In this document: positions 31,465 to 38,607 of the stretch, one piece after another | Layout: each line of letters begins with the position of its first letter | How positions within the stretch are numbered: position 1 is the first letter of the stretch | Assembly (NCBI RefSeq): GCF_003471585.1 | Contig: NZ_QRJO01000013.1 | Location: 1-55,475 of the forward strand | DNA: 55,475 bases | Direction of reading: 5' to 3' | Source: Collinsella sp. AM18-10 | GTDB taxonomy: Bacteria; Actinomycetota; Coriobacteriia; Coriobacteriales; Coriobacteriaceae | Made by a program: the position numbers and the translations under genes | Notes under the pieces: generated by a model | What the model was told of the DNA's origin: nothing | What the model saw: only the letters and a program-made list of their open reading frames with translations | The model's database searches: none

Positions 31465-32250
31465 ATGGCAGATACCGCCACTACCAGCACCACGGCCGCC
31501 GCACAGACCAATGGCCCGCTCATCCGCGTCGAGGGCCTGCGCAAGAGCTTCGGCTCGCTCGAGGTGCTCAAGGGCATCGACCTGTCCGTTAACCCCGGCG
31601 AGGTCGTCACCATCATCGGCGCCTCGGGCTCGGGCAAGTCGACCTTCCTGCGCTGCCTCAACCTGCTCGAGACCCCGGACGCGGGCCACATCTGGTTCCA
31701 CGGCCAGGACCTTACGGCCGAGCGCTGCAACATTAACAAGCTGCGTGAGGACATCGGCATGGTGTTCCAGGGCTTTAACCTGTTCAACAACATGGATGTG
31801 CTCGACAACTGCACGCTTGCGCCCGTCACGCTCAAAAAGATGAGCAAGGCCGAGGCCGAGAAGGTCGCAATGGAGCATCTGACGAGTGTGGGGCTCGAAA
31901 AGTTCGCGCACGCCGCCGTGGGTCGCCTGTCCGGTGGCCAAAAGCAGCGCGTGGCCATCGCGCGCGCCCTGTGCATGAATCCGCAGATCATGCTGTTCGA
32001 CGAGCCGACTTCGGCACTCGACCCCGAGATCGTGGGCGAGGTGCTCGAGGTCATGCGCAAGCTCGCTGCCGACGGCATGACCATGGTCGTCGTCACGCAT
32101 GAGATGGCCTTTGCCCGAACCGTATCCGACCGCGTGGTCTTTATGGACAAGGGCGTGGTACTCGAGGACGCCGCGCCGGCCGAGCTCTTTGGCAACCCCA
32201 AACACCAGCGCACTCGTGAGTTCCTCTCTCGCTATCTCGAGGACAAATAA
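31465..32250 (+). CDS. Amino-acid ABC transporter ATPase
   Basis: This 261-residue ATPase has Walker [11 protein letters not shown]-loop FQGFNLF, signature LSGGQKQR, Walker [14 protein letters not shown] and switch histidine in VVTHEM. It is of the GlnQ/HisP class and completes the importer with the two upstream genes. A Thr/Ala-rich leader of about 17 residues precedes the domain. ATG 31465 has GAGGAG. A terminator follows 25 bp after the stop. Confidence 0.93.
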   Translation: MADTATTSTTAAAQTNGPLIRVEGLRKSFGSLEVLKGIDLSVNPGEVVTIIGASGSGKSTFLRCLNLLETPDAGHIWFHGQDLTAERCNINKLREDIGMVFQGFNLFNNMDVLDNCTLAPVTLKKMSKAEAEKVAMEHLTSVGLEKFAHAAVGRLSGGQKQRVAIARALCMNPQIMLFDEPTSALDPEIVGEVLEVMRKLAADGMTMVVVTHEMAFARTVSDRVVFMDKGVVLEDAAPAELFGNPKHQRTREFLSRYLEDK

Positions 32251-32275
32251 CCGACCGCAAACGCTTACGTTGCAG

Positions 32276-32299
32276 GGCCGCTCCCGTGGGGCGGCCTTT
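32276..32299 (+). terminator. Terminator of the amino-acid importer operon
   Basis: GGCCGCTCCC pairs with GGGGCGGCC across a short GT loop (32276-32296) and is followed by TTTG. It separates the importer from the M20 peptidase gene. Confidence 0.65.
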
Positions 32300-32322
32300 G
32301 TCGTCACAATCGAAAGGATGTC

Positions 32323-33750
32323 ATGGCCGAGGTTTGGCGCTTCTTTGCGCATGAGGACGATTTTGCCGATATAGACGAGGCCGGCGCGTGCGAGCGCTTG
32401 GGCCGCGTGCTGTCGTTTCCGACCATCTCGAGCATGGATGCCGAGGCGGTGGATTGGCAGCCCTTTGACGACCTGCGCGCGTATATGCAGCAGGCCTGGC
32501 CGCGCGTGTTTGCGGCGGGCGAGGTCGAGCTTATCGATCATTCGCTGCTGGTGACGCTTGGCGGTTCCGACCCCGCCCTCAAACCCGTCATGCTCATGGG
32601 CCACATGGACGTGGTCCCCGTGGTGCCGGATACCGAGGCCGACTGGACACATGCCCCCTTTAGCGGGCACGTGGACGACACCTACATCTGGGGCCGCGGC
32701 GCGATCGACATGAAAGACCAGGTCGCAGGCATTCTCGAGGCTGTCGAGTATGCGCTGGCGCACGGTTGGCAGCACGAGCGCACGCTGCTCCTGGCCTTTG
32801 GCCAGGACGAGGAGACTACGCAGTACGGAGCAGGCGCCATTGGCCGTGCGCTCAAGGGGCGCGGCATTGAGCTTGAGTACCTGATCGACGAGGGCGACTA
32901 CCGCATCGTTCCGGCTGCCGAGTACAGCGCGGGCGAGGGTTGGCTCATGCACGCCGACCTGGCTGAGAAAGGTTATGCCGACATTGTGCTCAAGACAAAG
33001 AGCGCGGGCGGACATTCTTCCAACCCCTACGGCGGCACGTCGCTCGAGGTGCTCAGCCGTGCCATCACCGCAATCTGCGATATCGAGTGGCCGACGCGCG
33101 TGACCGATCCGCTTGCCGCCCAACTTGTCGAGTTGGGGCTCTACACGGCCGATGAAATTGCCGCCAACGGGGACGCCATTGTCCGTGATTGCCTCGCCAG
33201 CAAAAAGCTCTATCCGCTGGTGACGACTACCTGCGCGCCCACGCAGATCGAGGGCGGCAGCACCGGTGCCAACGTGATGCCACAGGACATGTGGGTCAAT
33301 ATCAACTTCCGCATGCTCGAGGGCACGGGCGTGGCCGATGTCGCTACTCGCTGCCGCGAGGCCGTTGCCGCGGCGGGCCTTGCCGGGCGCGTGGAGGTCG
33401 AACTCGGCCCCGGCAGCTCCGAGCCTTCGCCGTCTCCGCGTGTCGGCGGGCCGGGGCTCGAGGCCGTCCGTGCCATCGCCGCCCACTATTTCCGTGATCC
33501 AAAGGGGACGGAGGAAAATGGATCATCAGCGGCGGGCGGAGCTCCTATCGGCATTGTTCCCTCGACCGTGATTGGTGCCACCGATGCTGCCAACTACCAG
33601 CGCATTTGCTCTGAATGCATTCGTTTTTCGGCGTTTGTGGTCGACGATGACGAGTGCGACCGCGGCGTCCACGGCACCAACGAGCGCATTACCCGCCGTG
33701 CCTACCTCCAGGGCGTTCGCTTTTTCATCGCTCTGCTTCAAACGCTCTAG
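32323..33750 (+). CDS. M20-family metallopeptidase (carboxypeptidase/deacylase type)
   Basis: The 475-residue product has the metal site motifs GHMDVVPV, GRGAIDMKD and FGQDEETTQYGA, and the lid-dimerisation domain starting at SAGGHSSNPYGGTS. The C-terminal EC-type histidine appears in RGVHGTNERI. Members cleave C-terminal amino acids from peptides or acyl groups from amino acids in the cytosol or outside. AAAGGA precedes ATG 32323. A short segment (RDPKGTEENGSS) in the last third is encoded by a TGATCCA...TGGATCA palindrome and may be an in-frame repeat insertion. The nearby amino-acid importer suggests use of peptides, but there is a terminator between them. Confidence 0.88.
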   Translation: MAEVWRFFAHEDDFADIDEAGACERLGRVLSFPTISSMDAEAVDWQPFDDLRAYMQQAWPRVFAAGEVELIDHSLLVTLGGSDPALKPVMLMGHMDVVPVVPDTEADWTHAPFSGHVDDTYIWGRGAIDMKDQVAGILEAVEYALAHGWQHERTLLLAFGQDEETTQYGAGAIGRALKGRGIELEYLIDEGDYRIVPAAEYSAGEGWLMHADLAEKGYADIVLKTKSAGGHSSNPYGGTSLEVLSRAITAICDIEWPTRVTDPLAAQLVELGLYTADEIAANGDAIVRDCLASKKLYPLVTTTCAPTQIEGGSTGANVMPQDMWVNINFRMLEGTGVADVATRCREAVAAAGLAGRVEVELGPGSSEPSPSPRVGGPGLEAVRAIAAHYFRDPKGTEENGSSAAGGAPIGIVPSTVIGATDAANYQRICSECIRFSAFVVDDDECDRGVHGTNERITRRAYLQGVRFFIALLQTL

Positions 33751-33833
33751 AATGTGACAAAGCGACAGTCCCTTTGTTAGCCGTTGGGGACGTTCTTAAA
33801 CGACTAGTCGTAAAGGAACGTCCCTAACGGCTA
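33751..33833. repeat. Two abutting palindromic repeats after the M20 gene
   Basis: The first, 33751-33778 (AATGTGACAAAGCGACAG, then CCCTTTGTT), is a truncated member of the family seen at 25679. The second, 33778-33833, is a 56-nt near-perfect palindrome: TAGCCGTTGGGGACGTTC on the left, CGACTAGTCG at the centre and the complement on the right. A same-length relative lies at 35307-35362. Confidence 0.65.
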
Positions 33834-34041
33834 CGTCCGCTCATTCCGTGCGGGTTATATGCAGGTTTGTCTGCGCACGCTATCATGTATGGGTTAGACC
33901 GCAACTATGTACCTCATACGCGAAGGGATGCGCATGTATCTGAAGATCGACATGTTCTAGCTGGGCTTACCCCCGCAGTGGCGCCATGCGCCCCATCAAC
34001 TCTGCCGATTTTCATCTTCACGCATATAAAGGAGTCCCGCC
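33834..34041 (+). promoter_or_regulatory. Leader region of prfA
   Basis: These 208 bp upstream of prfA hold no recognisable gene. A tiny frame from ATG 33934 (MYLKIDMF) with GAAGGG before it could be a leader peptide, but this is weak. AT-rich DNA around 33850-33900 may contain the promoter. Confidence 0.25.
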
Positions 34042-35109
34042 ATGCGCGACAAGCTCGAAAAGATCATTAAGGCCTACGAGGAGCTCGAGAAGAAGCTTTC
34101 CGACCCGGCCGTCGCCTCCGACATCAAGGAGTTCACGCGTCTCAACAAGGAGTACGCGCACCAGTCCGACCTCATTGCTGCCTCGCGCGAGTACATCGGC
34201 GCGCTCGACGACATCGAGGCTGCTAAGGAAATGCTCCACGATACCACCGATGCCGATGAGAAGGAGATGCTCCAGATGGACATCTCCGAAAACGAGGCCA
34301 AGCTTCCCCAGCTCGAGGAAGATATCAAGTACATGCTCATCCCGAGCGACCCCAACGACGACAAGAACACCATCGTCGAGATCCGCTCCGCCGCCGGTGG
34401 CGACGAGGCGGCCATCTTCGCCGGCGACCTGTACAAGATGTATCAGCGCTTCTGCGAGTCGCGTGGCTGGAAGACCACCGTGCTCGATTCCAGCCCCAGC
34501 GAGGCCGGCGGCTTTAAGTCCATCGAGTTCAAGGTCGAGGGCGACCGCGTCTACTCCGTCATGAAGTTCGAGTCCGGCGTGCACCGTGTCCAGCGCGTTC
34601 CCAAGACCGAGTCCCAGGGCCGCATCCAGACCTCCACGGCAACCGTCGCCGTACTTCCCGAGGCCGAGGAGATTGACGTCCAGATCAACCAGTCCGACCT
34701 GCGCATCGACACCTACTGCGCCTCCGGCCCTGGCGGTCAGTGCGTTAACACTACCTACTCCGCCGTGCGCATCACCCACCTGCCCACCAACACCGTGGTG
34801 CAGTCGCAGGAGCAGCGTTCCCAGATCCAGAACCGCGAGGTCTGCATGCAGATGCTGCGTGCCCGTCTGTACGAGATGGAGCTCGAGAAGCAGCAGGCAG
34901 AGCTCGGTGCCGAGCGCCAGAGCCAGATCGGTCACGGCAACCGTTCCGAGAAGATCCGTACCTACAACCAGCCCCAGGACCGCGTGACCGATCACCGCAT
35001 CGGTTTCAACTCCACCTACAACGGCGTCCTTCTGGGCGATCAGCTCGGCACCGTCATCGAGGCGCTCGCCGCCGCCGAGCGTGCCGAGAAGCTGGCACAG
35101 GCAGTTTAA
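34042..35109 (+). CDS. prfA: Peptide chain release factor 1
   Basis: The 355-residue product is RF1, which recognises UAA and UAG. The GGQ motif (231-233) that triggers peptidyl-tRNA hydrolysis sits in SGPGGQCVNTTYSAVRITH, where cysteine and tyrosine replace the more usual His and Asp. The stop-recognition P-x-T tripeptide is PKT (187-189) in HRVQRVPKTESQGR. The N-terminal coiled coil and length are normal. AAAGGAG precedes ATG 34042. The structured RNA element, copy B, begins on the base after its TAA. prmC, whose product methylates the GGQ glutamine, follows about 650 bp later. Confidence 0.96.
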   Translation: MRDKLEKIIKAYEELEKKLSDPAVASDIKEFTRLNKEYAHQSDLIAASREYIGALDDIEAAKEMLHDTTDADEKEMLQMDISENEAKLPQLEEDIKYMLIPSDPNDDKNTIVEIRSAAGGDEAAIFAGDLYKMYQRFCESRGWKTTVLDSSPSEAGGFKSIEFKVEGDRVYSVMKFESGVHRVQRVPKTESQGRIQTSTATVAVLPEAEEIDVQINQSDLRIDTYCASGPGGQCVNTTYSAVRITHLPTNTVVQSQEQRSQIQNREVCMQMLRARLYEMELEKQQAELGAERQSQIGHGNRSEKIRTYNQPQDRVTDHRIGFNSTYNGVLLGDQLGTVIEALAAAERAEKLAQAV

Positions 35110-35249
35110 GTTACGGCGTTTTACCAAACGCCGTAACGGCTCGACGCTGCAAACGCCCCTAAGCGGCAATCTGACGTTCAATTTCAAGGGCGCGACCAGA
35201 AGGTCAGCGCCCTTTCATTTCACGTCACCTTGCTCGCTTAGGGGCGTTT
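35110..35249 (+). ncRNA. Structured 3'-end RNA element, copy B
   Basis: P1 pairs 35110-35121 with 35126-35137 (GTTACGGCGTTT, loop TACC), starting directly after the prfA stop. The linker contains GACGCTGC. P2 is a 15-bp perfect outer stem, AAACGCCCCTAAGCG (35151-35165) with 35235-35249. Inside it is a 66-nt core (35167-35232) with TGACGT/ACGTCA and AAGGGCGC/GCGCCCTT stems and apex GACCAGAAGGTC (35194-35205). The core is 64/66 identical to copy C, whereas P1 and P2 differ in sequence but remain fully paired. Confidence 0.8.
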
Positions 35250-35283
35250 TCGCTGACTTATGCTCAACCTGCGGCGGAGCACT

Positions 35284-35362
35284 CATTGGGGACAGACTTA
35301 AATGAGTAGTCGTTGGGGACGTTCTTGAATGACTAGTCGTTTAAGAACGTCCCCAATGACTA
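35284..35362. repeat. 56-nt palindromic repeat and a partial copy
   Basis: A near-perfect 56-nt palindrome spans 35307-35362, with left arm TTGGGGACGTTCTTGAATGA and core GACTAGTC. It is the same length as, and related to, the repeat at 33778-33833. A partial, diverged arm (ATTGGGGACAGACTTAAATG) lies just before it at 35284-35304. Confidence 0.65.
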
Positions 35363-35410
35363 GGTTGGGCACATTGCCTTGAGATGTTATTCAATCGGCT
35401 TTGATAGTTA

Positions 35411-35614
35411 TTGAGCCGTTCACCTGCGCAAAGCAATGATCGGCATGCGTCTGTCGCCGAAAATATTGCTCGAAAAATCGTCCAAGAAGTCGCGGGGCCC
35501 TTTTTGGCGCGTCGCTCGTCAAGCGATGTGGCAAGTATTTGGTTAGATATTGGTCAGCTTACGGGCAACCTTGCCAAAAGCTTGACGAATGCAAATCTAG
35601 ACGTCGACGAATGA
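35411..35614 (+). CDS. Possible small protein or gene remnant, unknown
   Basis: A 67-codon frame (TTG start) ends with ARKIVQEVAGPFLARRSSSD and IWLDIGQLTGNLAKSLTNAN, which has the look of real helical protein. There is no ribosome binding site or recognisable family. It may be the tail of a decayed gene. The rest of the 35363-35753 stretch holds nothing else I can identify apart from the prmC ribosome binding site. Confidence 0.25.
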   Translation: MSRSPAQSNDRHASVAENIARKIVQEVAGPFLARRSSSDVASIWLDIGQLTGNLAKSLTNANLDVDE

Positions 35615-35753
35615 ACACTTTGAGCGAGCCTGGTGCAAAATTCTGGGCTGATTCTCGATAATCGCCTTTAATCGCCCCTTGCCAAGCGCTGGCCTCGCTT
35701 ACAATCTGCTCCGACATTCGCGCGCCGTCCGGCGCTTAAGAGGGGAGGGCCCC

Positions 35754-37004
35754 ATGGCAAACGAGATTTGGACCATCAAGCGTTGTCTCGAGTGGACCAA
35801 GGAGTACCTGGCCGAGCGCGGCGAGGAGCATCCCCGTCTTTCTGCCGAGTGGCTGCTGTGCGCGGCCACGGGCCTGGCGCGTATCGACTTGTATATGCGC
35901 ATGGACGAGACGCTTAACGCAGCCCAGCTCGAGACCATGCACGCGGCCGTCGTTCGTCGCGCCAAAGGCGAGCCGCTGCAGTACATCACGGGCAGCACGC
36001 AGTTTCGCATGATCGACGTCGCGTGCGCCCCCGGCGTGCTCATCCCGCGCCCCGAGACCGAGATGCTCGTCGAGGAAGTCCTCAATTATCTGGATGCCGA
36101 GGTACTGAGCCCCGAGGCCGCTGCCCGTCAGCGTGTTGAGCTGCCTTGGAACGATGAGGTCGAGCAGGCCCGCAAAGCTGAGGCGGCGCTGGCCGACGAA
36201 CGCGCGACCGCCGAGCGCCGTGCTGCCAACCTGACGGCCGCCGATGAGGCTGCGCTGGGTAGCGACGTGCTCGGTAGCCGCGCCTATGCCGAGGAGCTTG
36301 CCGATCGCGAGGCCGAGGAAGCCGCCGCGCAAGCAGCAGAAGCCGAAGCCGCAAAAGCCGCCGAGCCCGAGCTCGACGAATACGACATCGCCATCGAGGG
36401 TGCCGACCAGGAGACGGCTTTAGCTCAGGATACCGCTGCGCCTGCCCCAGCCGGGCCCTGCACTGCCCGCGTTCTCGAGGTCGGCTGCGGCACGGGCTGC
36501 ATTTCGCTCTCCCTTGCCTGGGAGCGCCGCGGCCACGTTACCTGCACCGCCACCGATATCGAGTCGCGCGCCATCGATCTGGCCACCAAAAACCGCGACG
36601 CCCTCGGCCTCACGGCAGATGAGGTTGCCTTTAGCCTCACCAACCTGGTGAGTTCCATTCCCCGCGAAGAGTGGGGCACCTTTGATGTGCTCGTCTCCAA
36701 CCCACCTTACATCCCGACCGACGTCATGCGCTCGCTGCCGCACGAGGTCAAGGACTTTGAGCCCGACCTGGCGCTCGAGGGCGGCGCCGACGGCCTCGAT
36801 ATCTTCCGCCGCCTGCTCAACGCGGCGCCTTACATGCTGCGCGCCGGCGGCCTGTTTGCCTGTGAGCTCTACGAGGGTACCCTCGATGCCGCGGCCGAGC
36901 TCTGTCGCCAGGCAGGCCTTTCGGACGTACGTATCGTCCATGACCTTACCGATCGCCCCCGCATCGTCCGAGCCATCGTCACCGAGCCCAAGCAGCGCCA
37001 GTAA
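35754..37004 (+). CDS. prmC: PrmC, release-factor glutamine methyltransferase, with a large insertion
   Basis: PrmC uses S-adenosylmethionine to methylate the glutamine of the GGQ motif in release factors. The N-terminal helical domain (residues 1-90), the hinge GVLIPRPETEMLVEEVL (94-110), the SAM motif VLEVGCGTGCI (240-250) and the catalytic NPPY (316-319) are all present. At 416 residues it is much longer than the usual 280, because roughly residues 115-235 are an acidic, alanine-rich insert (AEALADERA-like, EAEEAAAQAAEAEAAKAAEP) between hinge and SAM site. AGGGGAGGG precedes ATG 35754. The insert probably forms a flexible or coiled extension; its effect is unknown. Confidence 0.9.
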   Translation: MANEIWTIKRCLEWTKEYLAERGEEHPRLSAEWLLCAATGLARIDLYMRMDETLNAAQLETMHAAVVRRAKGEPLQYITGSTQFRMIDVACAPGVLIPRPETEMLVEEVLNYLDAEVLSPEAAARQRVELPWNDEVEQARKAEAALADERATAERRAANLTAADEAALGSDVLGSRAYAEELADREAEEAAAQAAEAEAAKAAEPELDEYDIAIEGADQETALAQDTAAPAPAGPCTARVLEVGCGTGCISLSLAWERRGHVTCTATDIESRAIDLATKNRDALGLTADEVAFSLTNLVSSIPREEWGTFDVLVSNPPYIPTDVMRSLPHEVKDFEPDLALEGGADGLDIFRRLLNAAPYMLRAGGLFACELYEGTLDAAAELCRQAGLSDVRIVHDLTDRPRIVRAIVTEPKQRQ

Positions 37005-37018
37005 TATTTATTAACTGG

Positions 37019-37047
37019 TTAACAAAAATTATTAATTAGTTTATAAT
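37019..37047 (+). promoter_or_regulatory. hicAB promoter
   Basis: TTAACA (37019-37024) and a consensus TATAAT (37042-37047) are separated by 17 bp in a strikingly AT-rich stretch (37005-37050). A GTTAAC dyad overlaps the -35 element and could be a HicB binding site. Confidence 0.75.
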
Positions 37048-37072
37048 TAGGACGGCTGAAAGAGGTCGGTCC

Positions 37073-37258
37073 ATGCAACCTCTTACCTTTCGGGAAATCA
37101 TTGCCCTACTCAAGCACGATGGATTCGTGAAGGTCGCGCAAGTCGGTAGTCATGCTAAGTATGTTTCTAGCGATCGTGTTGTCACCGTGAACGGCTCTGG
37201 TGGTGATCGACCAAAGAAGGGCACGTGGGCAAGTATTCGTCGCCAAGCTGGACGGTAG
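37073..37258 (+). CDS. hicA: HicA-type mRNA interferase toxin
   Basis: This 61-residue protein has the compact HicA double-stranded-RNA-binding-like fold: TFREIIALLKHDGF, then GSHAKY with the conserved histidine H27, then VVTVNGSGGDRPKKGT. HicA toxins cut mRNA and block translation until bound by HicB. AAAGAGG precedes ATG 37073. The HicB gene follows 11 bp later. The promoter just upstream is AT-rich compared with the rest of the window, a common sign of acquired modules. Confidence 0.85.
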   Translation: MQPLTFREIIALLKHDGFVKVAQVGSHAKYVSSDRVVTVNGSGGDRPKKGTWASIRRQAGR

Positions 37259-37269
37259 TTGGAGGCAAA

Positions 37270-37716
37270 ATGAGGCAGCGATTTACCTATGACTGCGTTC
37301 TCATAAAAGAAGACGACGGTTACTGCGCCAGCTTCCCGCAGATTCCCGGCGCCTTTGCCGATGGCGATACGCGCGAAGAAGCGATTGCCCATGCCACCGA
37401 GGCACTGATGGCGTTTTTGGCCGACGACCTCAACAACGGTTTGACTCCGGCAGGGTACGAACGCTCGGCCGAGGTCGTGGCCCTTTCAGTCGAAATCGAC
37501 CACGAGGACGCTCGGGAAGCGGCGTGCCGAACATTTAAAGACGCAGCGCTGGACCTCAAAGTCTCCGCTCCGCGGATTACCGCGCTGGTCAAAGCCGGAA
37601 AGCTCGATGTTGAACTCGTCGACGGCCGTCGGATGATAACGATAGACAGCATCGAGCGTTACGCCGCCCAAGAACGTCACGCCGGCAGGCCAAAGAAGTT
37701 CGTCGCAGTCCAATAA
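37270..37716 (+). CDS. hicB: HicB-type antitoxin
   Basis: The 148-residue product has the HicB fold near the N-terminus (YDCVLIKEDDGYCASFPQIP, then FADGDTREEAIAHATEAL). The C-terminal region (PRITALVKAGKLDVELVDGR) may be a DNA-binding domain, possibly related to ribbon or HTH forms seen in other HicB proteins. It would neutralise HicA and repress the operon. ATG 37270 has TTGGAGG upstream. Its length is within the range of two-domain HicB proteins. Confidence 0.82.
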   Translation: MRQRFTYDCVLIKEDDGYCASFPQIPGAFADGDTREEAIAHATEALMAFLADDLNNGLTPAGYERSAEVVALSVEIDHEDAREAACRTFKDAALDLKVSAPRITALVKAGKLDVELVDGRRMITIDSIERYAAQERHAGRPKKFVAVQ

Positions 37717-37850
37717 CCCCCTCACTTTCACCGACTACTAGAGCCGCTCACCAAACCAACATGCGCTCTGGGCAAATAGGTTGAACGTTTCGTGCGAGAA
37801 TGCCCCACAGTAAACAAACTTGCACCAGAGCGTAAGGGGCTGGCATACAC

Positions 37851-38594
37851 ATGCAGACGGTCTATCGGGTATACGAGGGAACGCGCGAGCCGCATCGGCT
37901 TGCCGTCGAGCGCACGGCCGAGGTGCTCGGCCGCGGCGGCCTGGCTTTGATCCCGACCGAGACCGTCTACGGTGTCGCCGTGGCAGTCAACGCCTTCTCG
38001 GACGCCGTGCCCCAAGATACAAGCGAATTCCCATCGTGGCCGCGCGATCCGCAGGCTGCCGTCAATGGCGCCGCAGTTCCTGCGCTCGGCACCGGCTATC
38101 GCCGTATCTTCACTCTCAAGCAACGTGAACTCACGCAAACCGTCGCTTGGCTGGTCGATGGCGTCGAAGCACTCGACCGCTATGGCGTGGATATCCCGGA
38201 AGATGCCCGCATACTCGCGCGACGATGCTGGCCGGGAGCCCTGACTATCGTGGTCAAGGCAGCTCCCTGCGTGCCGACCTTTATGCGCGCTGCCGACGAC
38301 ACGGTGGCACTTCGCGCTTCGGCCTCGCCCGTGGTGCAGGCGCTCATTCGCGCCTGTGGCAGCCCCCTTGCCTGCACCAGCGCCAACACGCATGGCGCGC
38401 CCGCGCCGGCAAGTTTTATCACGGTGGAGGGTCGCATCCTGGAGGGGGTCGATGTTGCCGTCGACGCCGGTGAGACCCCGTGTCGCGACGCCTCGACCAT
38501 CGTGTCGTTTCAGCACGGCGAGCTCCAGATCCTGCGCCAAGGCGCACTTCCCGCATCAGAGATCGAACGGGTCCTGTCCGACCCGATGCAATAG
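37851..38594 (+). CDS. TsaC/Sua5/YrdC-type threonylcarbamoyl-AMP synthase
   Basis: The 247-residue product is of the family that makes threonylcarbamoyl-AMP for the t6A37 modification of tRNA. ALIPTETVYGVAV (residues 32-44), FTLKQRE with the nucleotide-binding lysine and arginine, and PLACTSANTHGAPAPASF are the conserved elements. About 35 extra residues (FSDAVPQDTSEFPSWPRDP and onwards) sit between the VYGVAV strand and the KQR motif, where standalone TsaC proteins have a short loop, which accounts for the extra length over 190-200 residues. It is followed 13 bp later by glpK. Confidence 0.82.
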   Translation: MQTVYRVYEGTREPHRLAVERTAEVLGRGGLALIPTETVYGVAVAVNAFSDAVPQDTSEFPSWPRDPQAAVNGAAVPALGTGYRRIFTLKQRELTQTVAWLVDGVEALDRYGVDIPEDARILARRCWPGALTIVVKAAPCVPTFMRAADDTVALRASASPVVQALIRACGSPLACTSANTHGAPAPASFITVEGRILEGVDVAVDAGETPCRDASTIVSFQHGELQILRQGALPASEIERVLSDPMQ

Positions 38595-38607
38595 AAAGGT
38601 TTAAGCG

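Noticed and set aside
29532..33486. Long antisense frames opposite the amino-acid importer and M20 peptidase
   Set aside because: The plus-strand genes have full domain matches and ribosome binding sites; the antisense products are His/Arg/Ala-rich shadows.
33867..34070. Small frame upstream of prfA as a gene such as rpmE
   Set aside because: No similarity to ribosomal protein L31 and no proper start; it runs into the prfA ribosome binding site.
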